Source: an uncultured Methanomicrobiales archaeon (lineage in GTDB: Archaea; Halobacteriota; Methanomicrobia; Methanomicrobiales; Methanospirillaceae). Taken from it: a stretch of 64,000 nucleotides of DNA. The DNA is taken from assembly GCA_903832665.1 (NCBI GenBank), contig CAILCG010000014.1, positions 186,001-250,000 of the forward strand, given 5' to 3'. The notes under the pieces were generated by a model. That model saw nothing but the letters and a program-made list of their open reading frames with translations. It was not told the origin of the DNA and ran no database searches. Shown here in pieces: positions 17,591 to 26,609 of this stretch. Each line of letters starts with the position of its first letter. Positions within the stretch are counted from its first letter, which is position 1. A program made the position numbers and the translations under genes.

Positions 17591-18431
17591 ACAGGACCAT
17601 CCGTGTCATATCCCGGATACCCGGGGCAAGGCCAACGGTGATCATCGCGAGCAGGACCAGGTGCCAGAATGCGGGATTGGCCTCCTTGCGGTACTGTTCC
17701 ATGATGTAGATGGCCGGAAACAGCACCACCAGTTTTAACGGGAACATCACAAATGCCGTATGGGTCCAGTCGATCAGGAAGGAACCGACCACATGCTGCT
17801 CGATATATTTTACCGACGGGTGCAGGTCAATGCCGTAACTGGTGGCACTGGCGTCCAGCAGCTGGCCAAAGAGGAGCGTCATATAGAGCGGGTCGGTCAC
17901 ATACTCCCATTTCAGCGCATAGCGCATCACGGCAAAGACGATCACTGTTGCGACAATCGCCATGAGCGGGATGATGGCGAGCACGAAGAGGTCGATGCGG
18001 GTATGGGTGAGTCCCCAGGACGCCAGGAGCAGCACCACGCAGAAGGAGGTAAAGAGGCCGGCGCCTCCATACACTTTCAGGAAGTTCTTGCAGAGCCCCT
18101 GTTCCTGGAGGTACCTTGACACGAAGAGGATGGTGACTGCATACAAAAAGAGCAGCACGTATATGGGGGGAGTGACGAGGAGGAACTGGAGATCGGAGGT
18201 GATCATATGGGTGTCCTGGACAACCCGCAGCACCCCGCCGAGTATCACGAAAGGGAGGGTCGCAAGGACAAACGGACCGTCAATTTTCATGTCGGATTTC
18301 TTAAACCAGAGGTAGATGAGATAGAGGGCGGCGATGAGAATGAGTGCATAGGTGATCGTCTCTACCGCATTATAGGGTTGTTCGTACCGGACTGGATCGA
18401 TGTAATATTTGTATATGAAATCACTAATCAT
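17583..18431 (-). CDS. DUF63 family membrane protein
   Basis: The start FIYKYYIDPVRYEQPYNAVE and the run of eight or so membrane helices match the archaeal DUF63 family (282 aa, usual size). Conserved-looking features include GGVLRVVQDTHM and the late GQLLDASATSYGIDLHPS with EQHV. No enzymatic role is established. Its start codon is only 12 bases from the divergent egsA start, so its own TATA box (about 18457-18466) lies inside egsA. Confidence 0.9.
   Translation of the reverse strand: MISDFIYKYYIDPVRYEQPYNAVETITYALILIAALYLIYLWFKKSDMKIDGPFVLATLPFVILGGVLRVVQDTHMITSDLQFLLVTPPIYVLLFLYAVTILFVSRYLQEQGLCKNFLKVYGGAGLFTSFCVVLLLASWGLTHTRIDLFVLAIIPLMAIVATVIVFAVMRYALKWEYVTDPLYMTLLFGQLLDASATSYGIDLHPSVKYIEQHVVGSFLIDWTHTAFVMFPLKLVVLFPAIYIMEQYRKEANPAFWHLVLLAMITVGLAPGIRDMTRMVLYV
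18409..18418 (+). promoter_or_regulatory. TATA box for egsA inside the DUF63 coding region
   Basis: TTGTATATGA is centred 30 bases before the egsA ATG, predicting a leaderless or nearly leaderless mRNA. It overlaps codons 5-8 of the divergent DUF63 gene. Confidence 0.5.
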
Positions 18432-18443
18432 CCATGATCTAGA

Positions 18444-19523
18444 ATGAGCGCGGATGCAATAAAATTACTTAAACCCAAGGTCTTTGACAAGTCCAAGTGG
18501 ATGCAGCTCCCCCGGGATGTGGTGATTGGCCATGACGTCCTCGGGCAGCTCCCCGCGGTCTGCGAGGATCTCAAGCTGGGCACGTCTGCGCTGCTCATAT
18601 CGGGGAAGAGTACCATGATGCTCGCCGGGGGCCGGGTGGAGAAGATCCTGGAGACCGATTACGAGGTTACGACCTTCCTTGCAGAAGAGATCAATCTCGG
18701 GGTGATCAAGGATGCAGAAGCCGCTGCCGAGGGCGTGGACTTCCTGATCGGTGTTGGCGGCGGGCGGGTGATCGATACCGCAAAGATCGTATCGTACAAT
18801 ATTGACCGCCCGTTCATCAGCATCCCTACCGCTGCATCCCACGACGGCATTGCTTCCGCCCGAGCATCCGTACCAACCGTGGAGGGGCACGCGTCGCTGG
18901 AAGCCCAGCCGCCTATGGCGATCATTGCCGATACAGGTATCATTGCTTCCGCGCCGCACCGGCTTCTCGCGGCGGGATGTGCGGATGTGATCTCGAATTA
19001 TACCGCGATCCTTGACTGGGAGCTCGCCCACCGGGTGAAAGGCGAGGCGATGAGCGAGTATGCGATCACGCTCTCGAAGATGACGGCCGAGATCCTGGTG
19101 AAGGATGCCCCCCTGATCAAGCCGCACCAGGAGCAGTCCGCGTGGCTCGTGATCAAGGCGCTCGTTTCGAGCGGGGTGGCGATGAGTATCGCCGGGTCAT
19201 CGCGCCCGGCAAGTGGCGGGGAGCACAAGTTCTCCCACGCGCTCGACATCCTGGCCCCGGGCAAGGCCCTGCATGGCGAGAGTTGCGGGATCGGGACCAT
19301 CATCTCAATGTACCTCCATGGCGGGGACTGGCGTGCGATCCGGGCATCGCTGAAGATGATCGGAGCCCCGACCACGCCGGCGGACCTGGGGATCGATGAT
19401 GCGGTTGCCGTCGAAGCCCTGCTGATGGCAAAGTCTATCCGTCCCGAGCGCTTTACAATATTCGATATGGGCCTCACGCGGGAATCCGCTGAGAAACTCG
19501 TGCAGATGCTCTACAAGGAGTGA
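18444..19523 (+). CDS. egsA: sn-Glycerol-1-phosphate dehydrogenase
   Basis: This enzyme reduces dihydroxyacetone phosphate to sn-glycerol-1-phosphate, the backbone of archaeal membrane lipids. Family marks include KSKWMQLPRDVVIGHDVL at the start, the nucleotide-binding GVGGGRVIDTAK near residue 103, SIPTAASHDGIASARAS near 130 with metal-ligand Asp, and SSRPASGGEHKFSHALD with ALHGESCGIG carrying the zinc-binding His residues. Length of 359 aa is typical. UPF0179 follows nine bases after the stop and is probably in the same transcript. Confidence 0.97.
   Translation: MSADAIKLLKPKVFDKSKWMQLPRDVVIGHDVLGQLPAVCEDLKLGTSALLISGKSTMMLAGGRVEKILETDYEVTTFLAEEINLGVIKDAEAAAEGVDFLIGVGGGRVIDTAKIVSYNIDRPFISIPTAASHDGIASARASVPTVEGHASLEAQPPMAIIADTGIIASAPHRLLAAGCADVISNYTAILDWELAHRVKGEAMSEYAITLSKMTAEILVKDAPLIKPHQEQSAWLVIKALVSSGVAMSIAGSSRPASGGEHKFSHALDILAPGKALHGESCGIGTIISMYLHGGDWRAIRASLKMIGAPTTPADLGIDDAVAVEALLMAKSIRPERFTIFDMGLTRESAEKLVQMLYKE
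18457..18466 (-). promoter_or_regulatory. TATA-like box for the DUF63-SpoIIM genes inside egsA
   Basis: On the minus strand the AT-rich ATTTTATTG lies about 30 bases before the DUF63 ATG at 18431 and within codons 5-8 of egsA. Confidence 0.4.
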
Positions 19524-19532
19524 GGTGGCGTA

Positions 19533-19979
19533 ATGACCGAGACAAAGACAAAAGTAACGCTGATGGGGACCGTGCTCGCAAAGCCGAACCTCGAGTTCAT
19601 CTACGAAGGGGAAGTCGCTGAATGCGATACCTGCAAGGTAAAAAAAGCGTGCCACAATCTCCAGAAGGGACGGAAGTACCGCATCGTGACGGTCCGCTCC
19701 ACTCACCATGACTGTGCGGTACACCTGAACGGGGCTACCGCAGTTGAGGTGATGGAGGCTCCCGTAACGGCGCTCATCAATGCCGATATGGCGATGATCA
19801 ACTCAAAGATCAAGCCCGAACTTTCCTGCAACAAGAGCGACTGCCGGAGTTTCCCGCTCTGCCGCCCGGACGGGGTTACTGAGGGCGAGAAGTATATTGT
19901 CGTGGATGTGCTGGGAAATGCCTCTGACATCTGTGAGAAGGGCCGGGCACTGAAGCTGGTCGAGCTCAGGCCGGCGTAA
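19533..19979 (+). CDS. UPF0179 family protein
   Basis: The 148-residue protein has the Cys pattern CDTCKVKKACHNL in the first third and CNKSDCRSFPLC in the last third, eight to nine Cys in total, as expected for archaeal UPF0179 proteins that probably hold a metal or iron-sulfur centre. An N-terminal beta-strand opening (VTLMGTVLAKPNLEFIYEG) is also typical. It lies nine bases after egsA. Its function is unknown. Confidence 0.92.
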   Translation: MTETKTKVTLMGTVLAKPNLEFIYEGEVAECDTCKVKKACHNLQKGRKYRIVTVRSTHHDCAVHLNGATAVEVMEAPVTALINADMAMINSKIKPELSCNKSDCRSFPLCRPDGVTEGEKYIVVDVLGNASDICEKGRALKLVELRPA

Positions 19980-19992
19980 ATTATCTCTTTTT

Positions 19993-20163
19993 ATGCTCTC
20001 CGACCGGTTGAAACGGGCCAAACATATCCGGGATGATGGCTGGCTTGCGGAGGTCATCCCGATGAACTCGGCGGATTTACCCTTCTCCGGTGTTCATTCC
20101 TATGTTGTATCCATTACCCCGGGGAGGTCGCGGGCGAACCACTTCTGCCGCTATCAAGTGAGT
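19993..20163 (+). pseudogene. Truncated N-terminus of a cupin-type (WxcM-like) protein
   Basis: The open frame starts with ATG and reads like the beginning of a cupin of the sugar-modifying WxcM/FdtA type found in archaea: helical RLKRAKHIRDDGWLAEVIP, then LPFSGVHSYVVSITPG and RSRANHF. After about residue 57 the sequence stops resembling the family and reads into low-complexity coding-unlike sequence just before the pilin block. I therefore call it a remnant that lost its 3' part. The family assignment is from memory of the SGVHSYxVSIxPG pattern. Confidence 0.5.
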
Positions 20164-20215
20164 AGCAGCCCCGTAATTCCGCTCCCCATCTCCAATGCGG
20201 GATGTTCCCGTATAC

Positions 20216-22252
20216 TTAAAACGGATAATCATCAGGGTTACTGATATAATTCACAAGATTCTTGAAAGTTACATGCGTTCCACCACTGGAAACATAGAAA
20301 CCATCGCGGGCGATAACGACTCCCTCGAAGGACCCGCCCTGGAACGTTACCTTTCCATTGGGGGCAAAGAATACACCAGTAACGCCACCTCCCCCAAATC
20401 CAGTTAAGGTGATATCCCCATTGCTGGCTACAATTACCACATTAGTTGCAACTGAGCTTGAGGAGCTGGGTGCAGCATAACTGCTTGCAAATATTTTCAT
20501 ATTGCTGGTCAATGCTCCCCCGGATACATATCCCCGTGCCGCATACCAGTCAGCAGATTTTACCGGAGGCATATCCGAGTCAGGCATAGTTACTGTCGGA
20601 ACGGTTGCTACCTGGATGCACTTGGTTACAATTTCGGGATGATTGAAGTTGGTGGGGATAGTGAACTTGCCGGTATAGTAGATATAGGAATTACTGTCAA
20701 GCGTCGGCGTATTGTCTAGGGAAAGATCGCCATTAACGTACACATTTCCGTGGATGTGGGCGTCTTTCAGATAGAAGTTCTGCGAAACATACACGTTCCC
20801 GTATATATCCCTCTGTCCACTCCCCAGGTACAGATTTCCATTGACATAGATAGCTCCAGGATTACTTGGAGAGCCCAAACCCGCACTACCGCCGTCAAGG
20901 GTAACATCGCCTCCAATATAGATGGTTTTGACCGCGATTGAGGCCCCTCCATTCAGGTCATTGGTAGTGATGGGGCCAGTAATGACAATCGTGGCATCCG
21001 GTCCTGTTACATCATTACCAGCAAAAATTAACTTATTTCCATAAACAAAGACATTCTCACTAATGACAAAGTCAATAAAGGACTTTTTCATTACCTGAAT
21101 GTAGTTCACTTTTGATACGGTACTGGAACTAAGTCCTTTTGTCACGGTCAGATTGACCGTGTAATTCCCTTTGTCCGCATAGGTATGCTGTGGGTTCTGG
21201 ACAGTTGACGTGCTGCCGTCACCAAATGCCCAGTTCCAACCGGTTGGAGTACCTGTGGACTTGTCGGTGAATGAAACAAGGAGGGGTTTCGATCCGGATG
21301 TCGGGGTCCCGGTAAAGTTTGCAGCAAGGGGTGAGATAACGGTGATATAATTCGTCCGGATTAACGTCTTGCTCCCACCGGCATTGCTTACCGTCAGGTT
21401 AACCGAATAGATCCCGGGTGTCGTGTAGGTGTGTAATGGGCTCCCATAGGTCGAGGTGTTGCCGGAGCCAATGTCCCCAAACGTCCAGATCCACGCGGTA
21501 GGAGTTCCCGTTGAGGTATCCGTGAACTGCACTGCCAGCGGTGCGGTTCCGGATATCGGGTTTCCGGTAAAGTTAGCAACGGGTGCGGGAATAACGACAG
21601 CCTTGAATGTTGCACTGATGGAATGGTCTGAACCGACATTCGTGAATGGGTAACTTGAAATTGGTCCCTGCGATGCGCCATCGACAGCGACATCCAAAAG
21701 GGAGTACCCGGCGTTCGGAGCTATCGTGAAGGTCTGGCTGTTGCCGGCATTCACCTTCACGGAACCGGTGGGGGTAATAGTGCCGCCAGAACCTGCTGAT
21801 GCAGATATGGTGAAAACCGTGACATCCGGCTGCACACTTGTCTTGTCACCGAGTAAGACGGAAGTGATGAGGGCAGCGTTAGTACCATGCTTCGGGGATT
21901 CGGTATAGACGACATCAACTTTCGAGGGCATTGTATCTGCCGTATAAGAAAGGACCTCCCCTGCGGACCAGGTATTATCCGGATCGAATCCCATAAACTG
22001 GGCGGTGCGCAGTGTTCCATCGACATAGATCTGAATCTTGTCCTGCTGTAAGGAGTCACCGCCGGCATGATATAATTTTACCAGTTTGCTTTCATTGGTA
22101 ATTTGCAGATTCACTGCGAGATTTTTGTCCGGGGGGGATGACGAGAACAGACCAATGGCAATAACTGCTATCACAACTACAAAAATCGAGATGAGCATGA
22201 GGACGCCCACCATCTCTGCAGCTCCTCGCTCACGTGTGGTTTCCGGTTGCAT
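20216..22252 (-). CDS. Type IV pilin-like surface protein with two PKD domains
   Basis: After a short leader (QPETTRERG) comes AAEMVGVLMLISIFVVVIAV, the archaeal type IV pilin N-terminal helix with the E five residues after the cleavage-type Gly. Then follow an Ig-like repeat of the B-repeat kind (SAGSGGTITPTGSVKV ... GYSLLDVAVDG), two PKD domains (each with P-L-x-V-x-F-T-D-x-S-T-G-T-P-T-x-W and HTY) at about residues 225-310 and 312-395, and a C-terminal region of about 260 residues rich in short beta repeats (YVNGNLYLGSG, NVYVNGDLSLD). It is probably a large extracellular adhesin. The ATG at 22252 is preferred because GAGAGGG precedes it by six bases. First of three pilin-like genes read on the minus strand from 24566. 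Confidence 0.85.
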   Translation of the reverse strand: MQPETTRERGAAEMVGVLMLISIFVVVIAVIAIGLFSSSPPDKNLAVNLQITNESKLVKLYHAGGDSLQQDKIQIYVDGTLRTAQFMGFDPDNTWSAGEVLSYTADTMPSKVDVVYTESPKHGTNAALITSVLLGDKTSVQPDVTVFTISASAGSGGTITPTGSVKVNAGNSQTFTIAPNAGYSLLDVAVDGASQGPISSYPFTNVGSDHSISATFKAVVIPAPVANFTGNPISGTAPLAVQFTDTSTGTPTAWIWTFGDIGSGNTSTYGSPLHTYTTPGIYSVNLTVSNAGGSKTLIRTNYITVISPLAANFTGTPTSGSKPLLVSFTDKSTGTPTGWNWAFGDGSTSTVQNPQHTYADKGNYTVNLTVTKGLSSSTVSKVNYIQVMKKSFIDFVISENVFVYGNKLIFAGNDVTGPDATIVITGPITTNDLNGGASIAVKTIYIGGDVTLDGGSAGLGSPSNPGAIYVNGNLYLGSGQRDIYGNVYVSQNFYLKDAHIHGNVYVNGDLSLDNTPTLDSNSYIYYTGKFTIPTNFNHPEIVTKCIQVATVPTVTMPDSDMPPVKSADWYAARGYVSGGALTSNMKIFASSYAAPSSSSSVATNVVIVASNGDITLTGFGGGGVTGVFFAPNGKVTFQGGSFEGVVIARDGFYVSSGGTHVTFKNLVNYISNPDDYPF

Positions 22253-22506
22253 GAACATCCCTCTCAAATAATCTATAGACGATATCTACCGGAGAATCCG
22301 GTTGTTATATTCATGTAAAGATTTTACTATTATATCAACTGATCCAGACGGCAAAAAGAGAATGCAACATATTTTCCATACGAATAAACCACGATTCACG
22401 AAGAGAAATGCGGAGGAAAGCCCTCAACCAGTCCAAACGAATTATCGATTTGCTGGATCGTTTTATTACGTATCTTAAAAGAGAGGTAAGGAATCAGAGG
22501 CTCATC

Positions 22507-23604
22507 TCAGGTAACGGTGCCGCTACCGACAAAATACATGCTCTTGGTCCGGTTATCATGCTGGAGGACAAAGATGCCAGTAGTTGTTGGTCCGACATTG
22601 TTGATTGTTGTTGTAACAGCAGTTGTTGTCCTGTTCCAGATCTGGCTGGAAAAGGTCTGGGATTTCGCATCGGACGGATACCGGTTCACAACAAGTTCGA
22701 TGTTATACGTACCCGGAGAACCTGAAATTGCCAGGGTTGACCGCAGATCCTTATAGCCCGTGACCCAGGTATTATTGATAGCAACAGCGCCCAGGTTGAG
22801 GTCACCGCCACTCCGGTTGGTGATGGAGAGCGTTGCTTTTTCAGCAGTCAGTTCCCAAATCTGGTCCCCAATACCGAATGCACGCACACCGGGTGAGAAC
22901 CCGGACCCGACAAACGGCGTGATCGCAACATTATTTCCAATAGCCAGCGGGACCATGACCGGGCTGGATGCTGCAGACGGAGTGTAAAAGATAGTGGAAT
23001 TTATCTTCGTGATATTGAACTGAATGGACCCTGACAGGATTTGCATCCCGCCCTCTTGGTAATAATTCACCGAATTGTTCGTCATATTCTGCATCAACTG
23101 CGATACAGAGATCACAGGGGGATACGTAGTCCGGGAGAGTGCATCCGGATTCGTTGTAACCGATGCTGCAATAACAGATGAAGATGCAGAACGAAGCACA
23201 ACCCCCCCGCTTCCGGTAGCGTTATAGATAATTGCAACATTATGGGCACCCGAGGGGACACCGGTAAGAATGAGATTTTGTCCCAAAGACCACTCATTCC
23301 CACCTCCGGAAATTGTGTATGGTTTTATGGTTCCATCGACAAGGACAGAAAAATCCCCTTGTTTTAAGGTATCGCCCCCGTTATGATACAGGTACAGGTT
23401 GTTACTATTGTCACTGCCGGTCATGAAATTGATATTGGGAATTTTCTGAGGCGTGGGTTGTGAGAAAAGGAGCATGCTGATGATGGCAATCGCCAGTACA
23501 ACCAGAGAGATCATCAGAATTGCCCCGATAATCTCAGAGACTCCTGATGTCGTATCGGATCTCCATTGAGATGTTCGTTTGGGGTGCGAATTATTTCTCA
23601 TCAT
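22507..23604 (-). CDS. Type IV pilin-like protein, 365 aa
   Basis: The N-terminus has a basic leader, then SGVSEIIGAILMISLVVLAI, an archaeal pilin-type helix with Glu in the +5-like position. The next 60 residues (LYLYHNGGDTLKQGDFSVLVDG) match the corresponding segment of the neighbouring pilin gene (LVKLYHAGGDSLQQDKIQIYVDG), showing common descent. The remainder is a Ser/Thr/Asn-rich beta domain with no PKD repeats. The start lies five bases after the stop of the upstream frameshifted gene. It is likely processed by a class III signal peptidase; no pilus ATPase is nearby. Confidence 0.8.
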   Translation of the reverse strand: MMRNNSHPKRTSQWRSDTTSGVSEIIGAILMISLVVLAIAIISMLLFSQPTPQKIPNINFMTGSDNSNNLYLYHNGGDTLKQGDFSVLVDGTIKPYTISGGGNEWSLGQNLILTGVPSGAHNVAIIYNATGSGGVVLRSASSSVIAASVTTNPDALSRTTYPPVISVSQLMQNMTNNSVNYYQEGGMQILSGSIQFNITKINSTIFYTPSAASSPVMVPLAIGNNVAITPFVGSGFSPGVRAFGIGDQIWELTAEKATLSITNRSGGDLNLGAVAINNTWVTGYKDLRSTLAISGSPGTYNIELVVNRYPSDAKSQTFSSQIWNRTTTAVTTTINNVGPTTTGIFVLQHDNRTKSMYFVGSGTVT

Positions 23605-23609
23605 TTCTA

Positions 23610-24566
23610 TCAGGATATCGCCGATGCGATGCTGTTGAGGGTCACATCGTATTCAGCAGGCTGGAGTTTCAGGAACACATTCGCAGCAGATATATTCATA
23701 AAAGCGGTTGCCGGGCTCGATCCCGGGGGACTGATGCCATACTCATTCTGTGCAATGGTAAAGATTTGCCCATTCCGTCTCGTTGTGTTAAAGACATCGA
23801 GCCACATCCTGGCGGCGTTGTAATCTGAAACCTTCACAGAGACATTTACCCAGGAATTCTGGACCGCAACCTGTTCCGTTTGATTCAGGTTTCTAAACCT
23901 TGTATCAACACGGACCGGACCATTCCCCCCCATACTCCCAACACCGTACAACCGTATGGGGGTTATCGTCACGGATTTTGTCGTAGCATCGTTTGCTACA
24001 AATGATATGGGAGGGGATACGCGACAGGTTGACCCATTATCCTGGGAAAGAAAGACTCCCCCGCTCTGGTAATAGTACGTCTGTTGGATCCAGTAATCAG
24101 TAATAATTCTGCGACTTGTACTCAAGAATACTCATAGTATAGGTTTTGAAGACCGGTCCGGCAGGACCATTCGATGTGACGGTCATCGTATCCCCAGTGT
24201 CTTTTACCGCAAGAACCGCAGAAGATGCGATAGGGTTGAGCATCGGCAGGAACAATCCACTTGCCTGGGTATTTCCCCCGCCGGTACCAAGATTCATGGA
24301 TGTCGAAAGAGTCACCCCGCTCTGGCTCCAGGATGCACCGCTTGGGCTGTTAACCCAGAGAGAGTCGAGACTTATTTTATAATCAGTAAACCGGTCTTTC
24401 ACCTCATTCATCTGGGTAATCTCAGCTTCGCGCCCATTGGCAGGAACAATATAGATCATCCAGAGGGCAAATGCGCAACGAGAACTCCCAGGAGCAGGAT
24501 GAACCCTACCACTTCAGACAAAGCCAGCTCATAATTCTGGTCCGGGATACCGCGTTTTTCTGCCAT
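23610..24566 (-). pseudogene. Third pilin-like gene, broken by two frameshifts
   Basis: Three frames join into one protein. The first (24456-24566) gives MAEKRGIPDQNYELALSEVV and a hydrophobic helix; the second (24097-24459 region) continues AFALWMIYIVPANG and ends SQNYY; the third (23610 to about 24100) continues WIQQTYYYQSGGVFLSQDNG. At each junction a one-base change restores the frame, and the joined text is smooth on both sides. The layout is again archaeal pilin-type helix plus a beta-rich outside domain. TTTATA at 24596-24601 would give a start about six bases before the ATG. Whether this is decay or base-calling error cannot be decided from the text. Confidence 0.7.
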
Positions 24567-24595
24567 TTCCTACTGATGCGTTAGGTGATGCCACC

Positions 24596-24601
24596 TATAA
24601 A
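24596..24601 (-). promoter_or_regulatory. TATA box for the pilin-like gene cluster
   Basis: TTTATA lies 30 bases before the ATG at 24566 on the minus strand, in the 208-base divergent region shared with the radical SAM gene. Confidence 0.45.
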
Positions 24602-24736
24602 TGTTGTTTGTCAGAAATCTCGGTTTATCGCAAAAGCGTAGGTAAACATCATCCAAGTGTGTAGAATTTTTCAGAAAAAGGTAAATTCCGTGCCCCATGA
24701 TTACTCAGAAGTGTTTTGTGCTTTGCTCTCAAAAAA

Positions 24737-24744
24737 GTATAAAG
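24737..24744 (+). promoter_or_regulatory. TATA box for the radical SAM / cis-prenyltransferase genes
   Basis: GTATAAAG is centred about 35 bases before the ATG at 24775, predicting a leader of roughly nine bases. Confidence 0.5.
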
Positions 24745-24774
24745 AAATCTCCCTTAAGATACCGTTGTATAACC

Positions 24775-25767
24775 ATGACACTCTCACAAGGCTGCATTCT
24801 CTGTCACCAGGGCGCAAAGCTGGTCCTCTTTGTTACAGGAAGGTGCCACCGCACCTGCTGGTATTGCCCACTCTCTTCCGAACGCAAGGGAACCGATACC
24901 GTATTTGCAAACGAGTACCCGGTAGATATTCCTGCCCAGATCATTGAAGTTGCGGAGAGTATGAGCGCTCTGGGTACCGGCATCACAGGAGGAGAACCGC
25001 TGCTGGTGCTGGACAAGGTGACCGCATATTGCCGTCAGCTGAAAACACATTTCGGGCCGGAACACCAGATTCACCTCTATACTGCAAAGGCTCCAACCGA
25101 TGCAGAACTCGCAGAGATGCAGGGACTGGTAGATGAGATACGCCTGCATCCTCCCCAGGAATGCTGGGAAAAAATCCATGAATCCGATTTCATCCGGTCG
25201 GCAAAGCGGGCAAAAGAGATGGGCTTTGATATCGGTATCGAGATTCCGGCATTGCCCGGGCTCGAACACCTTGTACCGGCCCTGCCATACGTAGACTTCC
25301 TCAACATCAATGAACTCGAATGGGGGGAGTCAAACGCGTACCAGATGCGGGAGCGGGGGTACGAACTTGCTGATGAACTGCACAATGCAATTGAGGGTGC
25401 AAAGGGATGGGCAGAAGAACTCTGCCGGCACGACAAGGTGCACTGGTGCTCATCTGCATTCAAGGACTCGGTGCAATTGCGGGAACGGTTGAAGCGGATC
25501 GCACAGAACACCGCACGTGCCTTTGATGAGATTACCGATGACGGCACGATCGTTTACGGGGTCATAAAACCATCAGAATCCAATAAGGGTCAATGTCTCA
25601 GGCTCTGCAAAGATACATGTGAACCGGACAGTTACGAGGATTGTGGTGACCGGATCGAGATGGCATGGTGGCTGTTAACGGAACTTTCCGACCAGATGGA
25701 CGGGGAGAAATTTGTCATCGAACGATACCCCAACAAAGGCATGATAGTTGAGATGACCCCCTTATGA
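24775..25767 (+). CDS. Radical SAM protein of unknown substrate
   Basis: The cluster motif CHRTCWYC (C-x3-C-x2-C) near residue 26 and the ITGGEPLLVLD segment near 70 identify a radical SAM enzyme, which splits S-adenosylmethionine with a 4Fe-4S cluster. Extra Cys lie at the N-terminus (CILC) and near the C-terminus (CLRLCKDTC, EDCGD), possible ligands for a second cluster. A start at 24775 is preferred since a TATA box lies 35 bases before it and the residues before are unlike the family. The last four bases overlap the start of the cis-prenyltransferase gene, suggesting linked expression and perhaps a step in lipid or glycan metabolism. Confidence 0.85.
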   Translation: MTLSQGCILCHQGAKLVLFVTGRCHRTCWYCPLSSERKGTDTVFANEYPVDIPAQIIEVAESMSALGTGITGGEPLLVLDKVTAYCRQLKTHFGPEHQIHLYTAKAPTDAELAEMQGLVDEIRLHPPQECWEKIHESDFIRSAKRAKEMGFDIGIEIPALPGLEHLVPALPYVDFLNINELEWGESNAYQMRERGYELADELHNAIEGAKGWAEELCRHDKVHWCSSAFKDSVQLRERLKRIAQNTARAFDEITDDGTIVYGVIKPSESNKGQCLRLCKDTCEPDSYEDCGDRIEMAWWLLTELSDQMDGEKFVIERYPNKGMIVEMTPL

Positions 25768-26534
25768 TCCTCCGCACGCTGATCGATCCCCTGTACGAGC
25801 GATATCTCAAAATGCAGTGCAGGCATGTGCCCAATCATATTGCCATCATCCAGGATGGCAACCGGCGATATGCGAAACAGCGGGGAGTGGATACCGCCCG
25901 GGGGCACCGGGCTGGGGCGGACAAGACAGAGGAGATGCTGGACTGGGCACATGAACTCGGTATCAGTCATATCACCCTCTACACCTTCTCAACCGAAAAC
26001 TTTTCCCGCCAACAGGATGAAGTGGGGAACCTTTTTGCCCTGTTTAAGGAGAAGTTCACCAGCATCCTCACCGATGAACGGGTAAAAAAATACAAGATCC
26101 GCGTCCAGATGGTGGGGGATCGGTCACGACTTCCCGAGGACCTGCAGGCGGCAATAGATGCAGCTGAAGACGCAACAAAAGACCACGCCGGGTTTCATCT
26201 CAACATTGCTCTTGCCTACGGCGGGAGAAACGAGATCGTCCTGGCTGCCCGCGAGATCCTTAATGAAGTGAAGAACAAGGGGATCAACCCGGATACCATT
26301 GATGTCAATACGGTGGAGCAGCACCTTCATTCGGGAAAGGGGATACCTCCGGTAGACCTGATCATAAGGACAGGAAATGAATACCGCACATCAAACTTCC
26401 TGCCATGGCTGGCAAACGGCCATGAATCGGCAGTCTATTTCTGTGCCCCGTTCTGGCCCCTGTTCCGGAAGATCGACCTCTTACGTGCCATCCGTACCTA
26501 CGACCAGCGAATCTCTGCAAAGAACGGGTCCTGA
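25764..26534 (+). CDS. uppS: Cis-prenyltransferase catalytic subunit (UppS family)
   Basis: This family joins isopentenyl diphosphate units in cis to make the dolichyl- or undecaprenyl-type lipid that carries glycans. Catalytic features are intact: IIQDGNRRYA with Asp31, TLYTFSTENFSR, and the diphosphate-binding RTGNEYRTSNFLPW. At the C-terminus the protein ends RTYDQRISAKNGS, without the R-x-G motif that homodimeric bacterial enzymes use to complete the partner active site. A degenerate paralogue at 27458-28087 has that motif, so the two may form a heteromer. It overlaps the radical SAM gene by four bases. Confidence 0.93.
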   Translation: MILRTLIDPLYERYLKMQCRHVPNHIAIIQDGNRRYAKQRGVDTARGHRAGADKTEEMLDWAHELGISHITLYTFSTENFSRQQDEVGNLFALFKEKFTSILTDERVKKYKIRVQMVGDRSRLPEDLQAAIDAAEDATKDHAGFHLNIALAYGGRNEIVLAAREILNEVKNKGINPDTIDVNTVEQHLHSGKGIPPVDLIIRTGNEYRTSNFLPWLANGHESAVYFCAPFWPLFRKIDLLRAIRTYDQRISAKNGS

Positions 26535-26609
26535 TTCTTTTGGGTTTTAAAAAAGTTCAGATCGCGTACTATATTTCCCTGTGCAGACAGATCAACCATG
26601 TGACGGCTC

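Noticed and set aside
22408-22725. Plus-strand open frame of 105 codons upstream of and across the pilin gene end
   Set aside because: It overlaps the 3' end of the 22507-23604 pilin-like gene antisense, has no ribosome site and shows no domain.
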